The notes: a model not told the origin generated them from the sequence alone. Shown: positions 23,105 through 31,878, counted from the first letter of the stretch. The stretch is 64,000 nt of DNA from Bin5 sp965218625 (GCA_965218625.1 CBDCLG010000020.1:1-64000), one strand, 5' to 3'. Numbers and translations: made by a program.

Positions 23105-25888
23105 ATGACCGCGCTTAACATTAAACACACCCACAAGCCGGTCAAAGACTACTACGCCGCCCTTGACCAATTCACAAGCCTGGGCGTGACACATGAGAGC
23201 GCCGTCCGATCCGCCTTCCAGTCCCTCCTGCAACACTGCGCCAAACAGCCCGGCTGGACCCTCGTGCCCGAACATGCCGCAAAGGCGCCTGGCGGCAAAC
23301 AGATCATCATCGACGGCTCCCTCATCGACGACTACCACCTCGTGCATGGCTACTGGGAGGCCAAGGACATCCACGACGACCTGCCGGCCGAAGTCAACGG
23401 GAAATTCGCCGCCGGCTACCCGCGCGACAACATCCTCTTCCAGACGCCGCGGCGCGCCATGCTCTACCAGAACGGCAGCCTCGCCCTTGACGCCGACCTG
23501 ACCGACCCGCACCAGCTGATCGACACGCTCCAGATCTTCTTCGGCTACCGCCCGCAGGAGTACGCCGCCTGGGAAGAGGCCGTCGCCCAGTTCAAAGAAC
23601 GCGTCGCCGACATCGGCCAGGGCCTTGCCAAGCTCATCCGCCGCGAGCGCGGCACCAACCAGACCTTCACCGCCGCCTTCGCCGAATTTTTGGAAAAGTG
23701 CCGCCAGGCCATAAATCCCGATCTCTCCGAAGCCGCCGTCGAAGAGATGCTGATCCAGCACATGCTCACCGAGCGCCTCTTCCGTACCGTCTTCAACAAC
23801 CCGGACTTCGTGCACCGTAACGTGATTGCAAGCGAAATCGACAGCGTGATCGCCGCGCTCACCTCCCAATCCTTCAGCCGGGCCGACTTCCTGGGCAGGC
23901 TGGACCAATTTTACGTCGCCATCGAGCAGGCCGCCGCCACCATTAGCGACTTCACCCAAAAGCAGCAGTTCCTCAACACCGTTTACGAGCAGTTTTTCCA
24001 GGGCTTTTCGGTAGAGGTTGCCGACACCCACGGAATCGTTTACACGCCCCAGCCCATCGTCGACTTCATGGTCCGAAGCGTCGCCGCCATTCTCGAGCGC
24101 GAGTTCGGCCGCTCGCTGGCTGACGAGGGCGTCCACATCATTGACCCCTTCGTCGGCACCGGCAACTTCATCGTGCGCATCATGCGCGAGATCCCCAAGA
24201 CCGCCCTACCCCACAAATATGACTCCGAGCTACACTGCAACGAGGTCATGCTACTCCCCTACTACATCGCCAGCATGAACATCGAGCACGAATACTACGA
24301 CGCCACCGGCTCCTACGCCCCGTACTCCGGCATCTGCCTCGTGGACACATTCGAACTGGCATCGGAAGACCGGCCCCAGCAACTGGGTCTTGATTTCATG
24401 TCAGCCAACTTCGCACGAGTTGAGTCGCAGCAAAAGCAAAATATCACTGTAATCATTGGTAACCCGCCATATAACATGGGACAAGCGAATGAAAACGATA
24501 ACAACAAGAACCGCAAGTATCCCACAATGGACAAGCGGGTGAAGGACTCCTACGTGAAGGATTCCAAGGCGACACTCAGGAACAAATTGTCGGACCCCTA
24601 TGTCAAGGCAGTCCGCTGGGCATCGGATCGCATCGGCGAGGAGGGCCTAGTCGCCTTTGTGACAAACAACAGTTTTCTTGACGCGGTGGCATTCGACGGT
24701 ATGCGAAAGCATCTGCAACGGGATTTCACAAAGATTTACCACATCAACCTAAAAGGGAATGCCAGAACATCCGGTGAGCGCCGTCGTCGAGAGGCTGGCA
24801 ACATCTTCAATGATCAGATCCGCGTAGGCATTGGAATCACCTTTCTCGTAAAGAAGCCGGAAGTAAAACTTGATGAGGCCGAAGTCTGGATCTACTCGGT
24901 GGATGACTATCTGAAGGCCCACGAAAAGCAGCAAGTATTGGCGCGACTCGAAAATTATGCAGACGTCCCTACAAGACTTGCTTCGGTTGATGAGAAACAC
25001 ACATGGCTTACGGAGGGACTCCACGACGAGTTTAGTGGCTTCACTCCGATGGGTAGCAAAGAAGCAAAAACGACAAAAGATGAATCGCCAGAAGTTATTT
25101 TCAAATCGTATAGCCTAGGTGTCGTAACTGCCCGTGACGCATGGGCTTACAACTCGGACAAGACAGCGCTGGAAAGCAACATGGAGAGGATGATCGGATT
25201 CTACAACGAGCAGATGTACAAATGGCTTAGCCAAGCAGGCCAAAATGAAGAAATAGATGACTTTGTCGATAGCGATAGCAGCAAGATCGGTTGGACGCAT
25301 CGCCTAAAGCAGAACCTAAAGAAGGGCAATAGTATTAGCATTTCGCGACAAGACATAAGGAGGTCAGTATACCGTCCGTTTACGAAGTCGCACCTTTACT
25401 TTGACCGAACGCTGAACGAAAGAGTGTACCGGATGCCTTCAATTTTCCCTACAATAGAGACAGAATTTGAAAACCGGGCGATTTGTCTTACAGCCATTGG
25501 AACCAAGAAGTCATTTCATTGCCTGATGTCAAATCACATACCTGACTATCACCTCACCGGCGACTCCCAATGTTTCCCCTTCTACACCTACGACGAGGAC
25601 GGCACGAACCGCCGCGAAAATATTACCGACTGGGCCCTGGACCGCTTCCGCACACACTACTATGACAACGCCATCACCAAGTGGGACATCTTCCACTACG
25701 TCTACGGCCTCCTCCATCACCCTGTCTACCGCGAACGCTACCAGGCCAACCTCAAACGCGAGCTGCCCCGCATCCCCTTCGCCCCCGAATTCCAGCCCCT
25801 TCGCCGACGCCGGCGCCCGCCTGGCACGCATCCACGTCCACTACGAAGAGCAGCCCGAACACCCCCTGACACAGATCGAAACACCTGA
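23105..25888 (+). CDS. Type-ISP-like restriction-modification enzyme (nuclease + N6-adenine methyltransferase), frameshifted near its end
   Basis: The true protein is about 1,040 residues. It has an N-terminal PD-(D/E)xK-like nuclease region (IIDGSLIDDYHLVHGYWEAKD), a helical linker, the methyltransferase SAM site DPFVGTGNFIVR, the catalytic NPPY (GNPPYNMGQ, about residue 453) and a target-recognition region. It resembles the C-terminal part of type ISP enzymes but lacks their SF2 helicase. Frame is lost at CCCC 25796-25799: one extra C converts FQPFADAGARLARIH into an unrelated tail ending at 25888. The GC-poor middle (about 24370-25550) contrasts with GC-rich ends, as if the methylase/specificity core had been exchanged. 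It lies between MITE copies 2 and 3. Confidence 0.75.
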   Translation: MTALNIKHTHKPVKDYYAALDQFTSLGVTHESAVRSAFQSLLQHCAKQPGWTLVPEHAAKAPGGKQIIIDGSLIDDYHLVHGYWEAKDIHDDLPAEVNGKFAAGYPRDNILFQTPRRAMLYQNGSLALDADLTDPHQLIDTLQIFFGYRPQEYAAWEEAVAQFKERVADIGQGLAKLIRRERGTNQTFTAAFAEFLEKCRQAINPDLSEAAVEEMLIQHMLTERLFRTVFNNPDFVHRNVIASEIDSVIAALTSQSFSRADFLGRLDQFYVAIEQAAATISDFTQKQQFLNTVYEQFFQGFSVEVADTHGIVYTPQPIVDFMVRSVAAILEREFGRSLADEGVHIIDPFVGTGNFIVRIMREIPKTALPHKYDSELHCNEVMLLPYYIASMNIEHEYYDATGSYAPYSGICLVDTFELASEDRPQQLGLDFMSANFARVESQQKQNITVIIGNPPYNMGQANENDNNKNRKYPTMDKRVKDSYVKDSKATLRNKLSDPYVKAVRWASDRIGEEGLVAFVTNNSFLDAVAFDGMRKHLQRDFTKIYHINLKGNARTSGERRRREAGNIFNDQIRVGIGITFLVKKPEVKLDEAEVWIYSVDDYLKAHEKQQVLARLENYADVPTRLASVDEKHTWLTEGLHDEFSGFTPMGSKEAKTTKDESPEVIFKSYSLGVVTARDAWAYNSDKTALESNMERMIGFYNEQMYKWLSQAGQNEEIDDFVDSDSSKIGWTHRLKQNLKKGNSISISRQDIRRSVYRPFTKSHLYFDRTLNERVYRMPSIFPTIETEFENRAICLTAIGTKKSFHCLMSNHIPDYHLTGDSQCFPFYTYDEDGTNRRENITDWALDRFRTHYYDNAITKWDIFHYVYGLLHHPVYRERYQANLKRELPRIPFAPEFQPLRRRRRPPGTHPRPLRRAARTPPDTDRNT

Positions 25889-26225
25889 CATGCCCCTCGA
25901 CTGGCGCGTCGAAAAGATGCGCCTCTCCAAAGAAAGGACGCAGCTCCACTACAACGACTTCCTCACCCTCGACGGCATCCCCCCCGAAACCTTCAACTAC
26001 CGCCTCGGCAACCGCTCCGCCCTCGAATGGATCATCGACCAGTACCGCGTCAAGACCGACAGACGCTCCGGCATCCTCAACGACCCCAACCGCCCCGACG
26101 ACCCGCAGTACATCCGCCGCCTCATCGCCCAGGTCATCACTGTCAGCCTAGAAACCGACAAGATCGTTCGCAACCTGCCCGACCTCGCCATCGAACCCCA
26201 GGCCGCAACTCCCGCCGGCGCGTGA
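25800..26225 (+). pseudogene. C-terminal end of the restriction-modification enzyme in the shifted frame
   Basis: This frame continues the preceding protein with FADAGARLARIHVHYEEQ and ends with the segment YIRRLIAQVITVSLETDKI, which is typical of the C-terminus of type ISP-like methylases. It has no start signal of its own. Removing one C from the CCCC run at 25796-25799 fuses it to the upstream reading frame. GC content matches the N-terminal part of the same gene. Confidence 0.8.
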
Positions 26226-26264
26226 CGCGCCCAAAAACAGGAGCTCTCAGGACCTGCTACATTG

Positions 26265-26445
26265 GGGCTCGTTGACATTTGTCTGAACTGTGATTTTTCT
26301 GATTCATATGATGGACATGATGAACGGCGCTGGCTCCCGAGGTGGGATTCGTTGACGAGAATCAGGTGAATCAGAGTCCAAACTGTTCTCAATCCTTCGG
26401 TAGATGGCGCCTCTTTGAATGATTTTCTGAAACGTCAACGTTGCC
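26265..26445 (+). mobile_element. 181-bp MITE, copy 3 (array unit 1)
   Basis: Left end GGGCTCGTTGACATTT is intact; right end AACGTCAACGTTGCC is diverged. Flanks are TG and CA rather than TA. Confidence 0.8.
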
Positions 26446-26546
26446 CAGTACCGCAGCCAACCGAGAACACCCGCCGCGGGCCTGCGGCCGCTGCGCAAAG
26501 AGGACACAAAACCGGCCGCTGACCACTGCAGTTCAGGTGTTCACTG

Positions 26547-26727
26547 GGGCTCGTTGACATTTGTCTGAACTATGATTTTTCTGATTCATATGATGGACAC
26601 AGTTTACGGCGCTGGCTCCAGAGGTTGGATTCGTTGACGAGAATCAGGTGAATCAGAGTCCAAACTGTTCTCAAACCTTCTGTAGATGTCGCCTCTTTGA
26701 ATGGTTTTCTGAAATGTCAACGAGCCC
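26547..26727 (+). mobile_element. 181-bp MITE, copy 4 (array unit 2)
   Basis: Best-matched ends in the array: GGGCTCGTTGACATTT and AAATGTCAACGAGCCC are perfect inverted repeats over 16 bases. Confidence 0.8.
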
Positions 26728-26828
26728 TCGTACCGCAGCCAACCAAGAACACCCGCCGCACACCTGCGGCCGCTGCGCAAAGAGGACGCAAGACCGGCCA
26801 CTGGCCACTGCGGTTCAGGTGTTCACTA

Positions 26829-27009
26829 GGGCTCGTTGACATTTGTCTGAACTTTGATTTTTCTGATTCATATGATGGACTTGATTAACGGCGCTGGCTC
26901 CCGAGGTGGGTTTCGTTGACGAGAATCAGGTGAATCAGAGTCCAAACTGTTCTCAATCCTTCGGTAGATGGCGCCTCTTTGAATGATTTTCTGAAACGTC
27001 AACGTTGCC
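26829..27009 (+). mobile_element. 181-bp MITE, copy 5 (array unit 3)
   Basis: Left flank TA retained (26827-26828). The right half is nearly identical to copy 3, including the diverged AACGTCAACGTTGCC end. Confidence 0.8.
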
Positions 27010-27110
27010 CAGTACCGCAGCCAACCGAGAACACCCGCCGCGGGCCTGCGGCCGCTGCGCAAAGAGGACACAAAACCGGCCGCTGACCACTGCAGTTCAG
27101 GTGTTCACTG

Positions 27111-27291
27111 GGGCTCGTTGACATTTGTCTGAACTTTGATTTTTCTGATTCATATGATGGACATGATGAACGGCGCTGGCTCCCGAGGTGGGGTTCGTTG
27201 ACGAGAATCAGGTGAATCAGAGTCCAAACTGTTCTCAAACCTTGTGTAGATGGCGCCTCTTTGAATGGTTTTCTGAAACGTCTACGGAGCC
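27111..27291 (+). mobile_element. 181-bp MITE, copy 6 (array unit 4)
   Basis: Left end intact; right end AACGTCTACGGAGCC carries two changes in the inverted repeat. Confidence 0.8.
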
Positions 27292-27392
27292 TGGTACGGC
27301 AGCCAACCAAGAACACCCGCCGCACGCCTGCGGCCGCTACGCAAAGAGGACACAAGACCGGCCGCTGACCACTGCAGTTCAGGTGTTCACTG

Positions 27393-27573
27393 GGGCTCGT
27401 TGACATTTGTCTGAACTTTGATTTTTCTGATTCATATGATGGACATGATGAACGGCGCTGGCTCCCGAGGTGGGGTTCGTTGACGAGAATCAGATGAATC
27501 AGAGTCCAAACTGTTGTCAGGCAACTTGCAAATGTCTCCTCTCTTACTATTCTTCTGAAATGTCAACGAAACC
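27393..27573 (+). mobile_element. 181-bp MITE, copy 7 (array unit 5)
   Basis: Right end AAATGTCAACGAAACC followed by TA (27574-27575), as in the solitary copies 1 and 2. Its right half resembles copy 2 more than copies 3-6, so it may preserve the original right border of the insertion. Confidence 0.8.
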
Positions 27574-27579
27574 TAACCA

Positions 27580-29391
27580 CTATCTACAGACCTCCGCCCA
27601 CTGGAGTTCGCCCTCTCTTTCGTCCCGGAACTGGCGGGTGTAGAGGTCGTAGTACTTGCCGCGCAGCCGGATCAGCTCGGCGTGGGTGCCCTGTTCGAGG
27701 ATGCCGCCGTCTTCGATGACGAGGATGCGGTCGGCCTTGCGGATGGTTGACAGCCGGTGAGCGATGACGAAGCTGGTGCGGCCGACCATGACGGCGTCCA
27801 TCGCCTCCTGGATCAGGGCCTCGGTGAGCGTGTCGACCGAGCTCGTCGCCTCGTCCATGATGAAGATGTCGGGGTCGGCCAGAATGGCGCGCGCCAGGCT
27901 CAGCAGCTGCGTCTGGCCCAGCGAGAGCAGGACACCGCCCTCGCCCACCTGGCTACCGTACCCGTCCTCGAGCGCCTCGATGAAGCCGTGGGCGCCGGCC
28001 ATGCGCGCGGCCGCCTCAACCTCCTCGTCGCTCGCGTCCAGCCGCCCGTATCTCAGATTGTCCCGGATCGTGCCCGAAAAGAGGTACGGCGTCTGCAGCA
28101 CCACCCCAATCCGGCTGTGAATCCCGTGCAGCGTCCAGCCCGTGTAGTCCCGCCCCTTGATCAGAATCCGCCCGCCCGTCGGCTCGTAGAAGCGGCACAG
28201 CAGGTTCACGATCGTTGACTTGCCCGCCCCCGTCGGCCCCACCAGCGCGATCCTCTCCCCCTGCACCACGCGCAGGCTGAAGGAGCGCAGCACCGGCTTC
28301 TCCTCCTCGTAGCGGAACTCCACATCCTCGAAAACAATATCACCGCGCAGGCTGCCCGGCTCCAGCGCGCCCGCGCGCTCCTCGATCTCCGGCGAGGCGT
28401 CGATCAGGCTGAAGATCCGCTCGCCCGAGGCAATCGCCTGCTGCATCTCGGCATAGACGCGGGCCATCTCCTGCACCGGCATCAGCATGAAGGTGATGTA
28501 GAAGATGAAGGCCTGGATCCCGCCAATCGTGATGCCGCCCAGCTGGTAGCTCCAGCCCCCATAGAGAACAACCGCCGACACCCCAACCGCGGTGACCAGC
28601 TGCACCGCCGGCAGAAACAGCGCCGACAGCCATCCCGCCCGGTAGCCGGCGCGGTACATCGTGCGCGTCAGCCCGCGGAAGGCGGTCAGGTTGGCCTCCT
28701 CCCGCCGCAGCGACTTCACCACCCGCACGCCGGTGATGTTCTCATTGTAGGCCCCCGTGATCCGCGAGTTCGTCTTGCGCACCTCGCGGTACTCAGACAG
28801 AATCCGCTTCTTGAACTGGACCGCCACCACCGCCAGCACCGGCGCCACCGCGGCCGCAATCAGCATCATCCGCCAATCGATGAAGGCCATATAACCCAGC
28901 GAAACAACGATGCCGATAACGCCCCACAACAGGTCGAGAAAACCCCACGAGACCAGCTCGCCGACGCGCGTGGCATCCGACGTCAGCCGGCTCATCAGCC
29001 ACCCGACCGGCGTGCGGTCAAAGTAGGAGAGCGACAGCTCCTGCAGGCGCGCGTACATCTCCTTGCGCAGATCGTACTGCACCCGCTCCCCGAGGCGCGA
29101 CGCGCAGAAAATGAAGCCCAACACACCGAGCGCGATGGCAAAAGCGGTCAGACCGTACTGCAGCATCAGGCCGGCCACCGCGTCGGCGTCGCCGGCCAGG
29201 ATGCCCTCGTCGACCAGCCGCTTGCCCAGCAGCACCAGGTAGCCGTCCGCGAACCCCGTCAAGAACAGCGACAATATATAGCCGGAAAAGAGCTGCCAGT
29301 GCACCAGTCCCTGCCGCGCCATCCGCAGCACGGTCTGCCCGTTGAACTCGGTGCTGAACTCCTCTTCCTCGAAATAACTGTCCTGTGTCAT
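27580..29391 (-). CDS. ABC exporter half-transporter, subunit with catalytic Walker B
   Basis: About 603 residues: a six-helix type-I exporter domain (about 30-340) and a nucleotide-binding domain. Walker A is GPTGAGKST, Walker B FIMDEATSSVD with the catalytic Glu, and the H-loop AHRLST. The signature is LSLGQ instead of LSGGQ. It follows its partner gene directly (stop, then GTG-ATG); ATG 29391 is preferred. In heterodimeric exporters of the BmrCD/TM287-288 type, a degenerate signature here pairs with the partner's Walker motifs to form the inactive site. The substrate (drug, lipid or peptide) is unknown. The stop lies next to the MITE array. Confidence 0.85.
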   Translation of the reverse strand: MTQDSYFEEEEFSTEFNGQTVLRMARQGLVHWQLFSGYILSLFLTGFADGYLVLLGKRLVDEGILAGDADAVAGLMLQYGLTAFAIALGVLGFIFCASRLGERVQYDLRKEMYARLQELSLSYFDRTPVGWLMSRLTSDATRVGELVSWGFLDLLWGVIGIVVSLGYMAFIDWRMMLIAAAVAPVLAVVAVQFKKRILSEYREVRKTNSRITGAYNENITGVRVVKSLRREEANLTAFRGLTRTMYRAGYRAGWLSALFLPAVQLVTAVGVSAVVLYGGWSYQLGGITIGGIQAFIFYITFMLMPVQEMARVYAEMQQAIASGERIFSLIDASPEIEERAGALEPGSLRGDIVFEDVEFRYEEEKPVLRSFSLRVVQGERIALVGPTGAGKSTIVNLLCRFYEPTGGRILIKGRDYTGWTLHGIHSRIGVVLQTPYLFSGTIRDNLRYGRLDASDEEVEAAARMAGAHGFIEALEDGYGSQVGEGGVLLSLGQTQLLSLARAILADPDIFIMDEATSSVDTLTEALIQEAMDAVMVGRTSFVIAHRLSTIRKADRILVIEDGGILEQGTHAELIRLRGKYYDLYTRQFRDEREGELQWAEVCR

Positions 29392-29394
29392 CAC

Positions 29395-31425
29395 TCAACC
29401 TCTGCCAACCGTAGGCTGCGCCCCGGGCGCGGCCGGCGCGCCCCCCTGCCCATTGCGCGACCGCTCGACCGCAACATCATCCAGCTTCGCCTCGGTCGCC
29501 GCCACCACCTGCGCGATCTCCCGCTCCAGGTCGGCCTCAATCTGCATCTGCAGGGCGTAGATGCGCCGGTAGACCCCCGCCGCGGCGGCAAGCTCGTCGT
29601 GGCGCCCGCGCTGGATGATCCGCCCGCCGTCCATCACAACGATCTGGTCCGCCTCCATCACGCTCTGCACCCGGTGCGCAATGATGAAGGTCGTCCGCCC
29701 CCGCATCAGCCCCCGCAGCGCGGCGCGGATCGAGGCATCGGTGCCCGTGTCCACGCTCGAGGTGGCGTCGTCCAGGATGAGAACTGCCGGGTCCTTCAGC
29801 AGCGTGCGCGCGATCGTCACGCGCTGCTTCTGCCCGCCCGAGAGGGTCACCCCCCGCTCGCCGACCATCGTGTCGTATCCCTGCGGAAAGCCCAGGATCA
29901 CGTCGTGGATGGCCGCCGCGCGCGCGGCCGCCTCGACCTCGTCGTCGGCAACGTGCCGCCCGGTGCCGTAGGTGATGTTGTTGCGGATCGTGGTCGAGAA
30001 CAGAAACGGCTCCTGCTGCACAAAGCCGATCTGGCTGCGCAGAAAGCCGCGCGCGTAGGAGCGCAGCTCGCGGCCGTCCAACAGGATGCTGCCGCCGCTG
30101 TAGTCGTAAAAGCGCGGCAACAGGTTCACCAGCGACGACTTGCCCGAGCCGGTCGCCCCGAGCAGCCCGATCACCTGGCCCGGCTCCACCTCCAGACTGA
30201 TGTCGCGCAGCACGTAGCCGCGCTCGGCAAACGCGCGCCGCCGCACTGCCTGGCGGCTCGGGCCGGCCGACCCCTTCTTCTCCGCCTTACTCTCGGCCTT
30301 ATCCTCCGACTCCCCATCCTCCGGGTCGGGCGGAGGCTCGTAAGCGAACTGGACGTCCTGGAACGCGATCGCGCCCTCCAGGCGCGCGCCGTCAGCCCCG
30401 TCCTCGTCCTCCAGCTCTTCCCGCTCCTGCCGGATAATCTGCTGGACCCGCCGCAGCGAGACCAGCCCGGCCGAGATATGCGCCACCAACCGCCCAATCG
30501 CCTGCATCGGCCACACGGTCGCAACCAGCAGCCCCGTAAAGGCGATGAAGGTGCCGGTCGTAATCTCACCCTCGACGGCCATCATCGCCGCCAGGTAGGT
30601 GCCCACAATCACCTGGCCGGCAATGATGAACTCGACCACCGGCCAGTAGAGGCTGTGCAGATTCGCCATCTGCACGCCGCGCCGGTACTTCTCCCAGTTA
30701 TCCTCCTCAAATCTGCCAATCTCGTAGCGCTGGCGCGCGAACGCCTTCACCACCCGCACGCCGCTCAACCGCTCCTGCAGCCGGTTCGAAACCGCCGCGT
30801 CCTGGCTCTGATAGGCCTCGTACACAGTCCCGATGCGCCTGAAGAAGAAGAAGGAGATAACGGCGATCACCGGCAGCAGGGGCGTCGCCATCAACGCCAG
30901 CCGCCCGTGCAGCAACACCAGCGCGCTGAAATTCACAACCGTCAGCAACCCAACTCGCCCGATGCCGATCAGCTGGTCCTGGAACAGCCTGCGCAGCGTA
31001 TCCACATCCGACGTGGCGCGCTGGATCAGCTCGCCCGTCTGCATCGAATCGTGGTAGCCGAAATGCAGCCGCTGGATATGGTCGAAAAGATAGTTGCGCA
31101 GCCGCCGCGCAACCCCTTCGCCCGTCAACGCCGCCAGCCGCCCCATGCCGAAGGCGAACAGCCCCTGCACCAGCGCAAGCCCGATCAGGCCGGCGGCCAC
31201 ACCCGCGAGCGCCCAGCCCCCGCCCCCGCCCGGCAGCACCCCGTCGACAAAGTAGCGCAGCAGATAGAAGGTGGCCGAACGGTTCAACGCCGCCAGCCCG
31301 GCGGCCAGCACCGCCACCGCGTAGATGCCGTGGAAGCCCGTGGCCATCCGCCACAACCCCCTGAAGCGGTTCGGCGTCAGCGTCTCTTTCAGGTCGTAGG
31401 TAAGTCGAATCCCTTTGTCACGCAT
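29395..31425 (-). CDS. ABC exporter half-transporter, subunit with degenerate Walker B
   Basis: About 676 residues: exporter membrane domain, then a nucleotide-binding domain preceded by an unusual charged insert (about 365-395, PEDGESEDKAESKAEKK). Walker A is GATGSGKSS, the signature is canonical LSGGQ, and Walker B reads LILDDATSSVD with Asp in place of the catalytic Glu. The H-loop is AHRVQS. This complements the downstream subunit, leaving one consensus and one degenerate ATP site as in heterodimeric exporters. Start ATG 31425 follows AAAGAAG. A 43-residue in-frame extension to 31554 is open but crosses the leader hairpins and is not favoured. Confidence 0.85.
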   Translation of the reverse strand: MRDKGIRLTYDLKETLTPNRFRGLWRMATGFHGIYAVAVLAAGLAALNRSATFYLLRYFVDGVLPGGGGGWALAGVAAGLIGLALVQGLFAFGMGRLAALTGEGVARRLRNYLFDHIQRLHFGYHDSMQTGELIQRATSDVDTLRRLFQDQLIGIGRVGLLTVVNFSALVLLHGRLALMATPLLPVIAVISFFFFRRIGTVYEAYQSQDAAVSNRLQERLSGVRVVKAFARQRYEIGRFEEDNWEKYRRGVQMANLHSLYWPVVEFIIAGQVIVGTYLAAMMAVEGEITTGTFIAFTGLLVATVWPMQAIGRLVAHISAGLVSLRRVQQIIRQEREELEDEDGADGARLEGAIAFQDVQFAYEPPPDPEDGESEDKAESKAEKKGSAGPSRQAVRRRAFAERGYVLRDISLEVEPGQVIGLLGATGSGKSSLVNLLPRFYDYSGGSILLDGRELRSYARGFLRSQIGFVQQEPFLFSTTIRNNITYGTGRHVADDEVEAAARAAAIHDVILGFPQGYDTMVGERGVTLSGGQKQRVTIARTLLKDPAVLILDDATSSVDTGTDASIRAALRGLMRGRTTFIIAHRVQSVMEADQIVVMDGGRIIQRGRHDELAAAAGVYRRIYALQMQIEADLEREIAQVVAATEAKLDDVAVERSRNGQGGAPAAPGAQPTVGRG

Positions 31426-31485
31426 CTTCTTTACCCTGATAGCCGGCCCAGGCCGCAGCGCCGCGCCGTCGCCTCGAGAATACAA

Positions 31486-31558
31486 GAGAGCCGCGGGCCG
31501 GGCCCGTGGCTCTCCACCAGAAAACGCAAACAGAAAAGCCACGGGCGTTGGCACCGTG
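31486..31558 (-). promoter_or_regulatory. Leader with mutually exclusive hairpins upstream of the ABC exporter operon
   Basis: Three 10-base arms can pair in alternatives: AGCCGCGGGC (31489-31498), GCCCGTGGCT (31502-31511) and AGCCACGGGC (31537-31546). The middle arm can pair with either neighbour. The 31486-31514 hairpin has 13 pairs (one G-U) and a 3-base loop. A further CACGG/CCGTG pair (31540-31544, 31554-31558) overlaps the third arm. Such architecture is typical of attenuators. No strong U-run is present, so the regulatory reading is tentative. Confidence 0.45.
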
Positions 31559-31849
31559 ACCTCGTTGCCGTTGTCTGGCTGGCGTCCCTGCCTATACCGA
31601 GCCGCCTGCCCCCACCAGGATCACCGGTACTCTGCCCCCCCATGATCGCTCGCCAGGCCGAAGCCCGCGATCTCTGTCCTGACGCGTCCCATTCTCACCG
31701 GCCTCCTTCTATCGTTACTGAAGAGCGGCTCTGGCCGCCCCTCCTTCGTCGTGTCCTCCGTGGGTAGGGACTCTAACAGACCCTCCCGCAGCCGTCAAAT
31801 CACCAGAAGAAGACAGCGCCCGCTGCCGGCTTGGCTTACCCGGTCCGAT
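31559..31849. other. Intergenic stretch between divergent exporter and dehydrogenase genes
   Basis: No supported gene, RNA or repeat. It must hold the exporter promoter on the minus strand, but I see no convincing hexamer pair. Confidence 0.4.
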
Positions 31850-31878
31850 TTGTCCGGCTGTCTCAAAAAGTATATGAT
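31850..31878 (+). promoter_or_regulatory. Putative sigma70-type promoter of the PQQ dehydrogenase genes
   Basis: TTGTCC (31850-31855) and TATGAT (31873-31878) separated by 17 bases, about 80 bases upstream of the start codon. Confidence 0.5.

Larger units (their letters stand above)
26265..27573 (+). repeat. Tandem array, 282-bp period, five MITEs and four 101-bp spacers
   Basis: Five 181-bp elements start at 26265, 26547, 26829, 27111 and 27393, each exactly 282 bases apart. The four 101-bp spacers are near-identical to each other (GTACCGCAGCCAACC-type start, GTTCAGGTGTTCACT end). The first and third units are more alike than adjacent units, which suggests expansion by two-unit steps. No open frame is conserved across it. 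It ends 6 bases before the stop codon of the convergent exporter gene. Confidence 0.9.

Noticed and set aside
26446..27406. Short open frames inside the 101-bp spacers
   Set aside because: They arise from the repeat itself, vary in frame between units and have no start signals.
26265..27573. CRISPR array
   Set aside because: The period is 282 bp, the repeat is 181 bp with inverted ends, and the spacers are near-identical to one another instead of unique.
29299..31767. An 822-codon open frame on the plus strand opposite the ABC exporter genes
   Set aside because: Translation is Arg/Pro/His-rich with no domain pattern, while the minus strand encodes two textbook exporter subunits.
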